Shown in pieces: positions 11,405-22,279 of a stretch of DNA of 64,000 nucleotides. The DNA comes from Rhynchospora pubera (taxonomy: Eukaryota > Streptophyta > Magnoliopsida > Poales > Cyperaceae). Every line of letters starts with the position of its first letter. Position 1 is the stretch's first letter. The notes below the pieces were generated by a model, which worked only from the letters and a program-made list of their open reading frames with translations, had not been told where the DNA came from and did not search any database. The stretch covers positions 155,057,461-155,121,460 of the forward strand of contig CM051460.1 in assembly GCA_028095005.1 (NCBI GenBank). Direction: 5' to 3'. A program made the translations under genes and the position numbers.

Positions 11405-14400
11405 TCAAAATAATACCCCTTGCATGAAGTCCATAACTTCTGTCACGACACCATCAATCATTTCTTTGTTGTATGGTACTCCAACCGGGTCGATCATCTG
11501 CATATTATGATAAACAAGTCAAAAATATTATTAGTTAGATCATGAAATTCTAAAATCTAATTGTTTGATCAAATGTTATTAGTTAAAAGAATAAGTTACT
11601 TACATGAGGTATTTCCTGAATTGCTATCCAATAAGATAATACGTTTTTCATGGCGAGCATTGTGAAATATCCACATTCTGTGCAGCCCTTTTGTATCGGA
11701 CACTAATTAAAGATCCAACAAGAAAGATAGTTAAGATTTTGCACAGTTTCAGAAACCCTAGGTAGCTAATATATTTTTTTAAGTCTCGTACCTGAATTTT
11801 GTACCAATCAAATGTTGTTCGGGTCCTTGCATTATATTTTCCATTTTCCATAAGGTATCGCTTGTATATCCTGCATACAATATCATTAATAGCTTAAATA
11901 GAACCGTACTTAGTCCTTATCTCAATATCAAAATTTCATTTAGAAACGAAAACTTACTGGGTTATGAATCCCTTAATCAATATCTTTGGATTCTTGCGCT
12001 CGATAGAATCTGCTATTTGAACGGTGCGCTTCTCGACATTAATAACAAGAAGGACCCAATGAAAGCTGCAAGAATAGAGATTATTGTTTTCATGAAAATG
12101 AAACAAACATGTAAACGAGATAATTGATATTTTATTAGTTATAATTGTCCTTACTCTTGTAAATAAGGCAGAACCATATAATTGGATGAATATTGCGCGA
12201 ATGACTTCATCAAGTAGTCTGCAGCTTGGTTTTGTTCTTGTTTGATTTTAGGAGCAGACAACATCTCTGGATCTAATACGGTGATGTTGTTTTCTCCCTC
12301 TGAAAGTTCATTCATCCAAAACCTACACTCACGGATATTAATTCATACATTTTTCACCTCCAATTGAATACGGTACTTTAAAAAAATATTTTAAAGGTTG
12401 AAAATTCATACCAAGAGTACAACTTGACGATCGACACGTTTAGAGATTCTCTTCTAAAGCATTGGAGGATGTCGCACAATTCAACGTTGAACTTAACCTC
12501 GCCGCTGTGTGTACCCCAAACATCACATTTATGCAACTCAAAATTTTTCTCAAGCTCTGGTTGGAGCATCAATAGTTCATACAATTCTCGTTCGGATGGG
12601 GTAAGCTTAATTTTCAATTGCATCCTGCTCAAGTAGCGGATCGCGAGCAACAATCGACCCTGAAATAATCAGACACAAAAGAATAGATTATTCGACGTTG
12701 AGCACCAATCTACCCTGAAACAATCAATTGAACTAATTAGGTTTTGGATGAACCTGCACTTGGAACCTTTGGACTCTCGATCACCTTTTTCGCCACCGCC
12801 TTGCTCGCATCTGGCTTCTTTTTTATCAAACTCTGCATTCAATGTCATCACATAATTAATTAGTGAGTTCTACTAGAGATGGATGAAATAAATTATCATA
12901 ATTAAATAAAACGATACCTTGTGGCCTATCTCCACCAAAAATGACGGCCATGGGAATCGCCCTCCTATATTATTTCCTAATAGCTCATCTGACCTACCTG
13001 GGACTTGCCACTGACGAAAATCATCGCCTACTCGGAGAAGATGGATATAGAGTTGTTGATCAGTTAGTGGCACGCCGTGTACGATCTGACCAACAACACT
13101 CGGAATAATATTTCCCTCGGCCACCTTAATCTTCTGGTTAAGATGATCAAGGGAAAAGAGATCGCACGGCGTTTCTTCCTGAAATTCAGTTCGATTAGAA
13201 ACCCTAATGCTAAGCCAAACATAAATCTAAATAGAAAAGAGAAAAGTGATCAATATGAACCTGAACAACGCTTCTCGAATCCGGAGGCATATAGCTTGAG
13301 GCAACCGTTCGGAATAACTGCTCGTTTGGCATTCCTGAGTCTACCTCAGCTTCAACGAATAGCTGGTACGGCGTCACAAATTGTTGCGGAGCTTGAAACT
13401 GCAATCCGCTACTGGCCAACCATTGTTTCACCTCCTGAAAATTATCAAGCAACCGGATGATGAATAATAGTTTTCATTCATTTTGATTACATTTTGACTG
13501 TCAAAAAGGATTACCTGAAAAGCTTCTTGTCTCGCCGCATTCATTATCTCCTCGGAGTGAATCAAGTCCCTTTTGGTTTTCTCAGCGGCTTCAGCTGCAA
13601 CCCTGCTCATCAATTCTTCAATCTGGTCTGGTGCCATCCATCCTTCATGCGCATCCTTTCTAGGCTTTCTTTTATACACATCTTCCTTCTTGGTCCATAA
13701 AGGATATCCCCTGATTCTTCCTGGATGTTCTGGCCTGTCAACCGCCCGATTTAAGATTTCTTGTTCCGGTATTGACCCGGAATTGATTTCACCAGACATG
13801 GCACTCAACCGACTGAATGCCTCAATAGTCGACGAATCAGAGCTATGGAACGTGTAAGTATCTAACAAGCAACAAACAAATCTTATTAATAATCACAAAA
13901 CAGAATTTGAAGTTAGCATATATAATAAGTATTTACATGTGTAAGTACCTTTATCCTTCGTAGCCACAGTCCTTCCCATGAAATACCTTTGACTCCTCGG
14001 TTCCAAATCGCCGATGGTAATGCTCGTGGAACCGGCCCCTTCAGAATCTCCGGGTATGACAATCTTGTTTGTAGGTTTCCATGAACCTTTTTTTCCTCTA
14101 TAGCCAGTGGAACCCATCCTATGAGGCTCTTTCCATTTCTTTCTCAACTCCTTCGCTTTGTTGCTCTTTTGTACAAAATCTGCACCCGTCCTTTTGTTGA
14201 AAAATTCTTCCCATTCCTTTTGTGAGATTGGGTGTTTATCGCATGGATTTTTTGGATTGTTTGGATCGGCATTTGTGATTTACTCCTCAGCAATCCTACT
14301 TCTATAAGCCCTGTGACTTATGCCCATCGCTTTGAGAGTATTGTTCATGGCTTTATCATCTTCGATGTTGAACATTTTCTGAAACATAACGAAACGTTAG

Positions 14401-14769
14401 TTAATTGGTAGCATAGAAATTTAAATTAGATGATTTAAGTGAAAAATTATTCACCTTGATGTCCAACCACAACTCAAGTCTGGTTTCCTTTGAAACGTCC
14501 TTCCGCCAATCATTAATTGTGATTGGCACTCTTACTCTAGCCAGATACCCGCAATATGATGCAAATTTGTTCACCGCCTCTTCAGTACCAATTGGCACTC
14601 CTTCTTTGTCAAATTTAATCTCATACTTTTCCCCAGCAGCTTTTTTTCTCCTAAACTCTTCCATTGTCGTTCTGCTCCTTTTCTTTATTTCGAACGTTGT
14701 GACCTCCTCATCGCCGGATTCTGTACCAGTCTGTTCACCCTGTAAATCTCTATCTTGATCTCCAGACAT
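11405..14769 (-). pseudogene. CACTA-2 second gene: TNPA-like/Ulp1-like protease, one premature stop
   Basis: Exons on the minus strand, high to low: 14769-14455, 14378-13949, 13861-13515, 13434-13261, 13178-12918, 12832-12785, 12659-12412, 12322-12155, 12065-11958, 11870-11792, 11702-11604 and 11497-11405. Using the donor at 12784/12783 keeps the sixth junction in frame; the donor at 12753 would shift it. The start resembles the CACTA-1 homologue (acidic N-terminus, KRSRTTMEEFRRKKA, then INDWRKDVSKETRLELW). The C-terminus is Ulp1-like: SFHWVLLVI (His), IADSIE (Asp), QKGCTECGYF (Gln, Cys). A TAA at 14280-14282 interrupts exon 2 after SRIAEE. All other exons are open, so the stop looks recent. 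An unseen splice that skips it is possible. Confidence 0.75.
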
Positions 14770-14810
14770 ATCTATTAACAAATAATTAACAACAATGAAA
14801 ACAATCAATC

Positions 14811-14970
14811 AAGTTAACATAAACATAAACAAACATAAACATAAACATAAACAAACATAAACATAAACATTAACAACATAAACAAAATATATTAACATAA
14901 ACATAAACATTAAACGACAAGTTCAATCTCAAATAACAAAATACATTAACATAAACATAAACATTCAGTT
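14811..14970. repeat. AACATAAACATA simple repeat
   Basis: Short tandem copies of AACATA and AAACATA run through most of this stretch, just upstream of the start of the Ulp1-type gene on the minus strand. No gene is seen. Confidence 0.75.
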
Positions 14971-15018
14971 GGATAAGAAACCCTAATACTAAACCAAACA
15001 TAAATCTAAATTCTAAAA

Positions 15019-15324
15019 CTAGTCTTCATCATCCGACAAAACAATGACTTCATCATCATCATCCGACAAAACAATGACTTCTTCTCTCCATTCTGTGTAC
15101 GGTGCCACAAACTTGTCAATCAAAAGCTTGAAAAAAATTGCATGTTTTTCATATTTTGAGAGGCTCGGTTGCCCCTGGTTTTGAGAGGCTTGGTTTTGGT
15201 TTTGAGAGGCTTGGTTTTGGTTCGTCTGGTTTTGAGAGGATGGATTGGCACGAACATTGCGCCTAACATAGACTCGTTCGATGGGCTTTTTCCCCTTTGA
15301 ATTGCTTCCTTCACCTTTCTCCAT
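15019..15324 (-). CDS. Small acidic-tailed protein with two SUMO-interacting-motif-like sequences
   Basis: The ORF has 101 codons, ATG at 15324 and stop at 15019-15021. The N-terminal part is basic (KGKKPIERVYVRRNVRANPSS). The middle is a Gln/Asn/Ser repeat (QNQAS, QNQNQAS). The last 21 residues contain VIVLSDDDDE followed directly by VIVLSDDED. Each fits the SUMO-interacting-motif pattern of a hydrophobic core next to acidic residues and serine. The neighbouring gene encodes a Ulp1-like (SUMO-protease family) protein, so a link to SUMO biology is reasonable but unproven. I do not recognise a named family. CACTA-1 has no counterpart in the visible part. It could also be an upstream exon of the Ulp1-type gene. 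Confidence 0.5.
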   Translation of the reverse strand: MEKGEGSNSKGKKPIERVYVRRNVRANPSSQNQTNQNQASQNQNQASQNQGQPSLSKYEKHAIFFKLLIDKFVAPYTEWREEVIVLSDDDDEVIVLSDDED

Positions 15325-15569
15325 TACTACCTAATTAAAACACCATATATAATATATATTAATGTTTGGCGCAATGTTCAATTTATTCAAACATGAACAA
15401 GTTTAAAATTCAAATAATTAAAAATACATAAATTTAAAATTCATTTAATTAAAACACACTAATATTCAAACATGAATTCATACACAAATAACATAAACTT
15501 CAAATTACATAAATAAAGTTCACACAAAATAACATAGATAATTTTATTAATTCCTAAGACAATTCAACC
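15325..15569 (-). other. AT-rich spacer between two small ORFs
   Basis: Mostly A/T with CAAATAACATAAA-like words. No gene or clear signal is seen. Confidence 0.35.
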
Positions 15570-15824
15570 CTAATTCTTCTCTTCCTTATTCTTCTCCTCC
15601 TTATTCTTCTCCACCTCCTTATTCTCACTGGATCCCTCATCTATTTTAATTCCCATACTAAAATCAGGACCCCTTTCACAGCCTGGAGGAAGACGACGTA
15701 CAGCCGACACAGCCCTTCTTTTGAGAGGTCCGTAAAACGGGACCCTTTTTGACACCACCTTAGGTGTTTCCTCCCCCACCTTGGATTCCTCCCCCACCTT
15801 ATTGTCGTTTTGATCCTTCTCCAT
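15570..15824 (-). CDS. Small hypothetical protein with Lys/Glu-rich tail
   Basis: The ORF has 84 codons, ATG at 15824 and stop at 15570-15572. It starts with a repeated VGEE unit, has a basic centre (KRVPFYGPLKRRAVSAVRR) and ends in repeated NKEEK units. I do not recognise a family. Like the next small ORF it lies between TNP2 and the Ulp1-type gene of CACTA-2 on the same strand, so it may be a separate small gene or a 5' exon of that gene. Confidence 0.35.
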   Translation of the reverse strand: MEKDQNDNKVGEESKVGEETPKVVSKRVPFYGPLKRRAVSAVRRLPPGCERGPDFSMGIKIDEGSSENKEVEKNKEEKNKEEKN

Positions 15825-15960
15825 CTAATTTTCATTTTAAATAAATTTCTTAACTCCTTATTCATAATCAATTCACAATGCATATATATCTAATTAAATT
15901 AAATTCTAAATTATCAAGCATATTTTCAATAATCAATTGTAAGTGACATTTGCATATTAG

Positions 15961-16185
15961 TAAATCAAAGCACAAACAGTTCTAAAAATTGACATGTGCA
16001 TATTAGCCCCAAAACAGCCCCAAATTCCATTAATCAAAGCACAAACAGTTCAATTAATTCCTAACATTTAGTAAATCAAAGCACAAACAGTTCTAAAAAT
16101 TGACATGTGCATATTAGCCCCAAAACAGCCCCAAATTCCATTAATCAAAGCACAAACAGTTCAATTAATTCCTAACATTTAGTAA
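15961..16185. repeat. 111-bp tandem duplication
   Basis: The block starting TAAATCAAAGCACAAACAG at 15961 is repeated almost exactly at 16072 (period 111 bp). A partial third copy (AGTAAATCAAAGCACAAACAG) follows near 16181. It is noncoding and lies upstream of the small ORFs on the minus strand. Confidence 0.85.
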
Positions 16186-16295
16186 ATCAAAGCACAAACA
16201 GCCACAATTCCTAGCATTTGCATTTCAGCCCCAAGCACAAAAACCACGATTCCTAGCATTTGCATTTCAGTCCCTATTAAATTAAAATTTGAGAG

Positions 16296-16585
16296 AGATG
16301 AGGCTAACCAGATGAGAGAGAGAGAGAGGAGACAAAGAGAGAGAGAGGAAAAGGAGACAGAGGGAGAGGAAGAGGAGACAGAGAGTTTACCTGAGAGAGA
16401 GAGGGGAGGTGTTGTCGGAGTTGAGAGAGTAGGTGCTGTCGGAGGTGCTGTCGGAGTTGAGAGAAAGACAAAGAGTGAGAGGGAGTCAGTGAGAGAGAGA
16501 GAGGAAGAGGAGACAGAGAAGGAGAGGAAGGAGGAAGGAGGCAGAGAGGGGTTTACCTTTGAGAGAGAGAGAGGGAAGCCGCCGA
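16296..16585. repeat. GA-rich low-complexity tract with embedded 15-24 bp repeats
   Basis: The plus strand is almost pure purine (GAGAGAGAGGA, GAGGAGACAGAG) for about 290 bp, broken by a short repeated block (GTGCTGTCGGAG). On the gene-bearing minus strand it is a long CT tract of the kind common in plant 5' leaders and promoters. ORFs here are low-complexity artefacts. Confidence 0.85.
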
Positions 16586-16709
16586 GTGTCACGACAGAGA
16601 GTTAGGGTTTTGCTTCTGTCGTTCGAGAGAGGCTTAAGAAAGAGGTGCTCGATCGAGTTTAGAAAGCAGTGACGAAGAGACGCAAGCCAGGCTGGTTATT
16701 AATAAAGGG

Positions 16710-16995
16710 TTCAACCTTCTGTAACGGTTATTAGCTAATAACCGTTACAGAAGAGGCTAATCTGTAACGGTTATTAGCTAATAACCGTTACAGATTAGTT
16801 TAATTTCATTATTTTTAACATTTTATTATATAAAAACGTTTGGACTTCTGTAACGGTTATTAGCTAGTAACCGTTACAGAAGTCCAAACGTTTTTATATA
16901 TATAACATTCTGTAACGGTTATTAGCTAATAACCATTACAGATTAGACCTCTTCTGTAACGGGTATTAGCTAGTAACCGTTACAGAAGTCCAAAC
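16710..16995. repeat. Internal block of CACTA-2 palindromes
   Basis: Five to six palindromes of the same type as the subterminal repeats (CTGTAACGGTTATTAGCTAA and its complement) occur here, more than 5.5 kb from either end. A larger inverted arrangement surrounds them: AAAACGTTTGGACTTCTG near 16832 is mirrored by CAGAAGTCCAAACGTTTT near 16873 and 16984. The block lies in the gap between the small ORFs and the 3' end of TNP2. Confidence 0.85.
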
Positions 16996-17328
16996 GTTTT
17001 TATATAATAAAATGTTAAAAATAATTTTGAAATGTTACATTTAATTAAGTGATTTTGAAAATTTAATTAAGTGATTTTGACTGACTGTTACATTTAAGTT
17101 CAACAAATAATAATTTTGAAATGTTAAATAATATTGTTCAACAAAATGTTAAATAATAAGTTCAACAATTTAGAATGTTAAACAAAAATTAAAAATAAAT
17201 TAGCACATATATGTTAAATTTCACCAATTAATGACCTGCAAAAATAAAAATAAAAATATTAACATATATAATAATTTAGCACATATATGTTAAGAATAAT
17301 TTATATTAGTTTTTTAACTCACATGTGA
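16996..17328. other. AT-rich spacer downstream of CACTA-2 TNP2
   Basis: Sequence rich in AATGTTAAA and TTTAATTAAGTGATTTTGA words, with two copies of the latter. No gene is seen. It should contain the TNP2 transcript end. Confidence 0.4.
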
Positions 17329-17713
17329 TTATGTAGCTACTTTCTTTTTTTTCCTCCGCGTATTGACCCACACGCCTTCGGTGTTATCTGTACGCCTATA
17401 ACTGATCGATACTGGCTGTGATGTATCGTCGATACCGATAGAAAAAGGAGGTATTTCCTCGAAGTGGTCGTATGCTTCTTCATCTACGACATCACCAACA
17501 CCGACAATACGTCTTTTTCCTGAAAGTGGCAAGTAATAAATAAGATGAACATTTGTACTCAATAAGGTGAACATTTGTACTTAAATAAGATGAACATTTA
17601 CCTTGAAGCACAACATGTCTTTTCTTATCCGCCGGATCTTGAATGTAAAAAACTTGCATTGCTTGCTTATTTGCAAGTATAAACGGATCGTCTCGATAAG
17701 CCCTTTTATTGAA

Positions 17714-19295
17714 GTCAACAGTTATAAACCCCATCTTGTCTTTTTTAACTCCACCGTGACCGTTGTCGATCCATGCACACTTGAATAAGGGTATCTTAAA
17801 TTTCAGGTAATCTAGTTCCCAAATCTCCTCGATCCACCCATAATAAGTAGCCGACCTAACATTATCACTAGATAAAGCTACAACAGTGACTCCACTATTT
17901 TGCATGGCACTTTTACCATCCTGTTTCCTTGTGTACCAGGTAAATCCATTCAAGTCATACCCTTGGTATGTCTCGACCACGGCATCAGGACGTCTGGATA
18001 ACCATTTCACGGTTTCATCGACCTCTGTTCCTTCTTTCAACTGGGACTGGACTTTATCTTCTAGCCATTGGACAAATTTTATTTCATGCTCTATGGTAAT
18101 CAAGTTTTCGGTGTAAGAAGGGTATTGTTCACGTAACTCGATTAGATGTTCATTGATGTAAGGCGCCACAATAGCAAGATGTTGGAGAACTTTCATATGT
18201 GCTTTGGTTCTCATTGCAAGATCCGGTATATGAGTACTAGCTCCAATTGTACCTGAAAGGTGAACATTTGTGCTAAATAAGGTGAACAAATATTGTGCTT
18301 TAAGTGAACATTTGTGCTAAATAAGGTGAACAAATATTGTGCTTTAAGTGAACATTTGTGCTAAATAAGGTGAACAAATATTGTGCTTTAAGTGAACATT
18401 TGTGCTAAATAAGGTGAACAAATATTGTGCTTTAAATGAACATTTGTGCTAAATAAGGTGAACAAATATTGTGCTTTAAATGAACATTTGTGCTAAATAA
18501 GGTGGTCAACAGTTATAAACCCCATCTTGTCTTTTTTAACTCCACCGTGACCGTTGTCGATCCATGCACACTTTAATAAGGGTATCTTAAATTTCAGGTA
18601 ATCTAGTTCTCAAATCTCCTCGATCCACCCATAATAAGTAGCCGACCTAACATTATCACTAGATAAAGCTACAACAGTGACTCCACTATTTTGCACGGCA
18701 CTTTTACCATCCTGTTTCCTTGTGTACCAGGTAAATCCATTCAAGTCATACCCTTGGTATGTCTCGACCACGGCATCAGGACGTCTGGATAACCATTTCA
18801 CGGTTTCATCGACCTCTGTTCCTTCTTTCAACTGGGACTGGACTTTATCTTCTAGCCATTGGACAAATTTTATTTCATGCTCTATGGTAATCAAGTTTTC
18901 GGTGTAAGAAGGGTATTGTTCACGTAACTCGATTAGATGTTCATTGATGTAAGGCGCCACAATAGCAAGATGTTGGAGAACTTTCATATGTGCTTTGGTT
19001 CTCATTGCAAGATCCGGTATATGAGTACTAGCTCCAATTGTACCTGAAAGGTGAACATTTGTGCTAAATAAGGTGAACAAATATTGTGCTTTAAGTGAAC
19101 ATTTGTGCTAAATAAGGTGAACAAATATTGTGCTTTAAGTGAACATTTGTGCTAAATAAGGTGAACAAATATTGTGCTTTAAGTGAACATTTGTGCTAAA
19201 TAAGGTGAACAAATATTGTGCTTTAAATGAACATTTGTGCGAAATAAGGTGAACAAATATTGTGCTTTAAATGAACATTTGTGCTAAATAAGGTG
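17714..19295. repeat. 791-bp tandem duplication covering TNP2 exon 2 and part of intron 1
   Basis: 17714-18504 is repeated from 18505 with an exact offset of 791 bp. The junction reads AAGGTG/GTCAACAG. The upstream copy in transcription order (18505 on) carries a Trp-to-stop change (TGG to TGA on the minus strand, near 18610) and one Met/Val difference. The downstream copy (18252-17602) is open. Confidence 0.9.
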
Positions 19296-19437
19296 AACAA
19301 ATATTGTGCTTTAAGTGAACATTTGTGCTAAATAAGGTGAACAAATATTGTGCTTTAAGTGAACATTTGTGCTAAATAAGGTGAACAAATATTGTGCTTT
19401 AAGTGAACATTTGTGCTAAATAAGGTGAACATTGGAA
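18256..19437. repeat. 44-bp minisatellite arrays inside TNP2 intron 1
   Basis: The 44-bp unit combines GGTGAACAAATATTGTGCTT and TAAGTGAACATTTGTGCTAA plus ATAA. About five units lie at 18256-18504 and about nine at 19047-19437. The unit is itself two diverged ~22-bp halves. Each half is similar to the repeat in intron 2 (17520-17601). Confidence 0.9.
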
Positions 19438-21989
19438 GTTAATATATAACCTTTTCCTTCAAGTCTACCCTCATGTCGAGACTTTGGAAGACCGATTGGT
19501 TGTACATCCTGCAAATAATCGGTGTAGTACTCAATAACCTCCTCGGCCACATATCCTTCCACTATGCTTCCTTCTGGTTTAGATCGGCTACGAACAAGCC
19601 CCTTCAATTGACCCATGGCTCTTTCGAAAGGATACATGTATCGTAGAAATACAGGACCACACATTTTTATCTCTCTAACTAAATGAATGGTCAAATGCAC
19701 CATGGAGTCAAAAAACGATGGCGGAAAGTACATCTCCAGCTCACATAGGGTTAGTACAACACCTTCTTGTAACTTGTCCAAACTATTCGGATCAATCACT
19801 TTAGAGCAAATGGAATTAAAGAAAAAACACAACTTAGTAATGGTTTTCCTCACTTCTTCCCTTAGAATTCCTCTAATTGCGACCGGAAGTAACTGGGTCA
19901 GTAGGACGTGATAATCATGTGACTTCATACCAAGTAATTTGTTGTCCTTAATAGAAACTTTTCTTGATATATTCGAGGAATAACCAGTAGGAACCTTAAT
20001 AGATTTCAGGCATTCTAATAAGCTTTTTTTCTCTTGCTTTGATAAATTAAATTGTGCTGCAGGTAGCCAAGTTCGACTTTTTCCCTTATCTTGTGCCGCT
20101 AGTTCTTGCCGGATCCCCATTTCAACCATGTCCTTCCTCGCATTTACGCCATCTTTAGTTTTCCCTTGAATTTCCAACATGCAACCAATCAAAGCTTCAC
20201 ATATGTTCTTTATTATGTGCATCGCATCTAAGCAATGCCTAATCTCCAAACTCTGCCAATATTCAAGATTCCAGAATATAGACTTCTTCTTCCATATCCC
20301 CTTGGGTATCTCATTTGCAAATTTCTTACCAAATTTTACATTAATGTCCTTCACCTGTCGATACACCCCTGAACCGGATAACGGTATTGGGGCCTTGTCT
20401 TTTTCTACAGTACCGTCAAACCTTTCCTTGTCTCGACGGTAAGGGTGATTGCGGTTCTTAATAAACCTCCGGTGTCCCAAGTAAACATTTTTTCTGGAGT
20501 TTTTCAAGTACACAGAATGGGTGTTTTCCATGCAAATAGGACACGTTTTCGCTCCTTTATTCCTATACCCTGACAGGTTTCCGTATGCAGGAAAATCATT
20601 GATTGTGCAAAATATCATGGCACGGAGGTTAAACTCACTTCTAGAGTGTGCATCGTATATTTTCACTCCATTCTGCCACAATTCACCAAGGTCATCTATT
20701 AATGGAGCCAAGTACACATCTATATCATTGCCTGGTTGCTTGGGACCAGAAATCAACAAGGGCATCATCATGTATCTCCTTTTCATGCATAGCTAGGGAG
20801 GAAGATTGTAAATACACAATAAAACCGGCCATGTAGTCTGCCGGCTACTCATGTTGCCGTAAGGATTCATCCCGTCTGTACATAAACCCAATCTCAAATT
20901 TCTAGGTTCACTGCCGAAATCTTCAAATTCCATATCTATATTTATCCAATCTGGAGAGTCTGCTGGGTGTCTGAGCATGCCATCGCCTTTTTTCCTGCAG
21001 TCAGCGTGCCATCTTAACAATTTGGCATCCTTCGCGTTAGAGAAAAGCCGCTGAAATCTTGGTATTATTGGTAGATAAAACACCACTTTTGCAGCTGGTC
21101 CCTTACTACCTTCATCTTCAATTTGATCGTCCCTCGGTTTATACCGTGACGCATTACACTTTGGACATTTATGCAAGTCTCCGTACTCATTCCGGAATAA
21201 TATGCAGTCATTTGGACATGCATGAATTCTCTCAACTCCAATTTTTAAAGGACATAACATCTTTTTAGCCTTATAAATTGAATCTGGCAACTGGTTATCT
21301 TTTGGAAGAAATTCTTTATGTAATAGTTTGAGCAAAGATGTGAAACTCGCATCACTCCATCCATTTTTGGCTTTAAGATTGAACAGTTTGAAAACAGCAT
21401 TAAGTTTTGACAATTCACAACCAGGATATAAAGCTATTTTATCTTCTTCACGTAACATACCAAAAATTTCAACATTATCAACAAAATTTTCATCCACATT
21501 GTTCACAATTTCATCTAAATCGGCATTAAATTCTGAGTTATCTACATTTCTATCATCATCTACATTCTCATCATCAAATACATTGACATCATCAATTTCA
21601 TCATCCAATGATACATTTTCTTCCTCATACACAGAATCCAATACATTTGTGCTAGTACTATCCCCCCCATTCTCTCCATGGAGTGTCCACCGACTATAAT
21701 CCGGTTGAAATCCATTTATAATCAAATGAGCCTTCACTTCTTCAAAATTAGACCACTTCAACAAATTCTGACAAACACGACAAGGACAATACATTTTATC
21801 ATCTTCTTTCATTTTCAAATTCTCTTTAGCACAAACCATAAATTCTTCAAGTCCTCTCAAAAATGTAGACGAGCATCGATTACTTGAGTACATCCACGTC
21901 CGATCCATCTGAACAATAAAATTTAGGCAAATTATTAGGGTTTCGGACCAATTTGTCATATTAGGTTTTCGGACCGGTCACCATCCTAG

Positions 21990-22226
21990 CCCGCTCTTTG
22001 GATACTCTGCCTCATTAGCGAGCGTACGTTAGATGCAATGTGCTATCTGAGAAAAATTCGGCAGCATTTCCCCTTATGTTCCCTGAATACGCCAACACAC
22101 GATTGCTCGTGCGTACGTATCCGTGGGAACACAAGGGAAATGCCGCCGAATTTTTCTCAGACAACACATTGCATCTAACGTACAACTCGCTGTCCTAAAT
22201 GAGACAGATCGTATCCAAAGAGCAGT
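21990..22226. repeat. Large imperfect inverted repeat upstream of CACTA-2 TNP2
   Basis: The left arm (about 21992-22083, from GCTCTTTGGATAC to TTCCC) is mirrored by the right arm (about 22124-22223, ending GTATCCAAAGAGC). Matching cores include GTACGTTAGATGCAATGTG and TGAGAAAAATTCGGC. The arms are about 90 bp with several mismatches. The structure is 85 bp upstream of the TNP2 start codon on the minus strand. Confidence 0.85.
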
Positions 22227-22279
22227 ACTCCCGACCGGGAGTACTATCCGAGATTAATCCCTAATGGATTAATCTCGGA
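22224..22279. repeat. Two adjacent short perfect palindromes
   Basis: AGTACTCCCG/CGGGAGTACT (22224-22245, 2-base centre) is followed by TCCGAGATTAATCC/GGATTAATCTCGGA (22247-22279, 5-base loop). Both lie in the TNP2 upstream region and would form hairpins in single-stranded DNA or RNA. Confidence 0.9.

Larger units (their letters stand above)
17329..21908 (-). pseudogene. CACTA-2 TNP2 transposase with one in-frame stop and two repeat-filled introns
   Basis: Exons are 21908-19451, 18252-17602 and 17519-17329, all GT-AG and in phase. Joined, they give about 1100 codons. The start MDRTWMY and the zinc-binding-like CPCRVCQ are the transposase-associated N-terminal domain; GLCTDGMNPYG and TINDFPAYGNLSG mark the DDE domain. 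DUF4218-like (PFERAMGQLKGLVRSRS) and DUF4216-like (GYDLNGFTWYTRKQDGKS) regions follow. TAG at 20793-20795 interrupts NLPP(stop)LCMK where family members have Trp. Otherwise the frame is open. Both introns consist of a 22-bp-type minisatellite and are missing from CACTA-1 TNP2. A 791-bp duplication adds a second copy of exon 2 (19043 down) inside intron 1. Confidence 0.85.

Noticed and set aside
16179..16605. Long ORFs on both strands in the GA-rich tract
   Set aside because: They are low-complexity translations of GAGAGA repeats (Arg/Glu on one strand, Ser/Leu on the other) and have no gene-like composition.
18256..19437. CRISPR-like look of regularly spaced repeats
   Set aside because: The units are contiguous 44-bp tandem repeats without unique spacers, inside an intron of a plant transposon.
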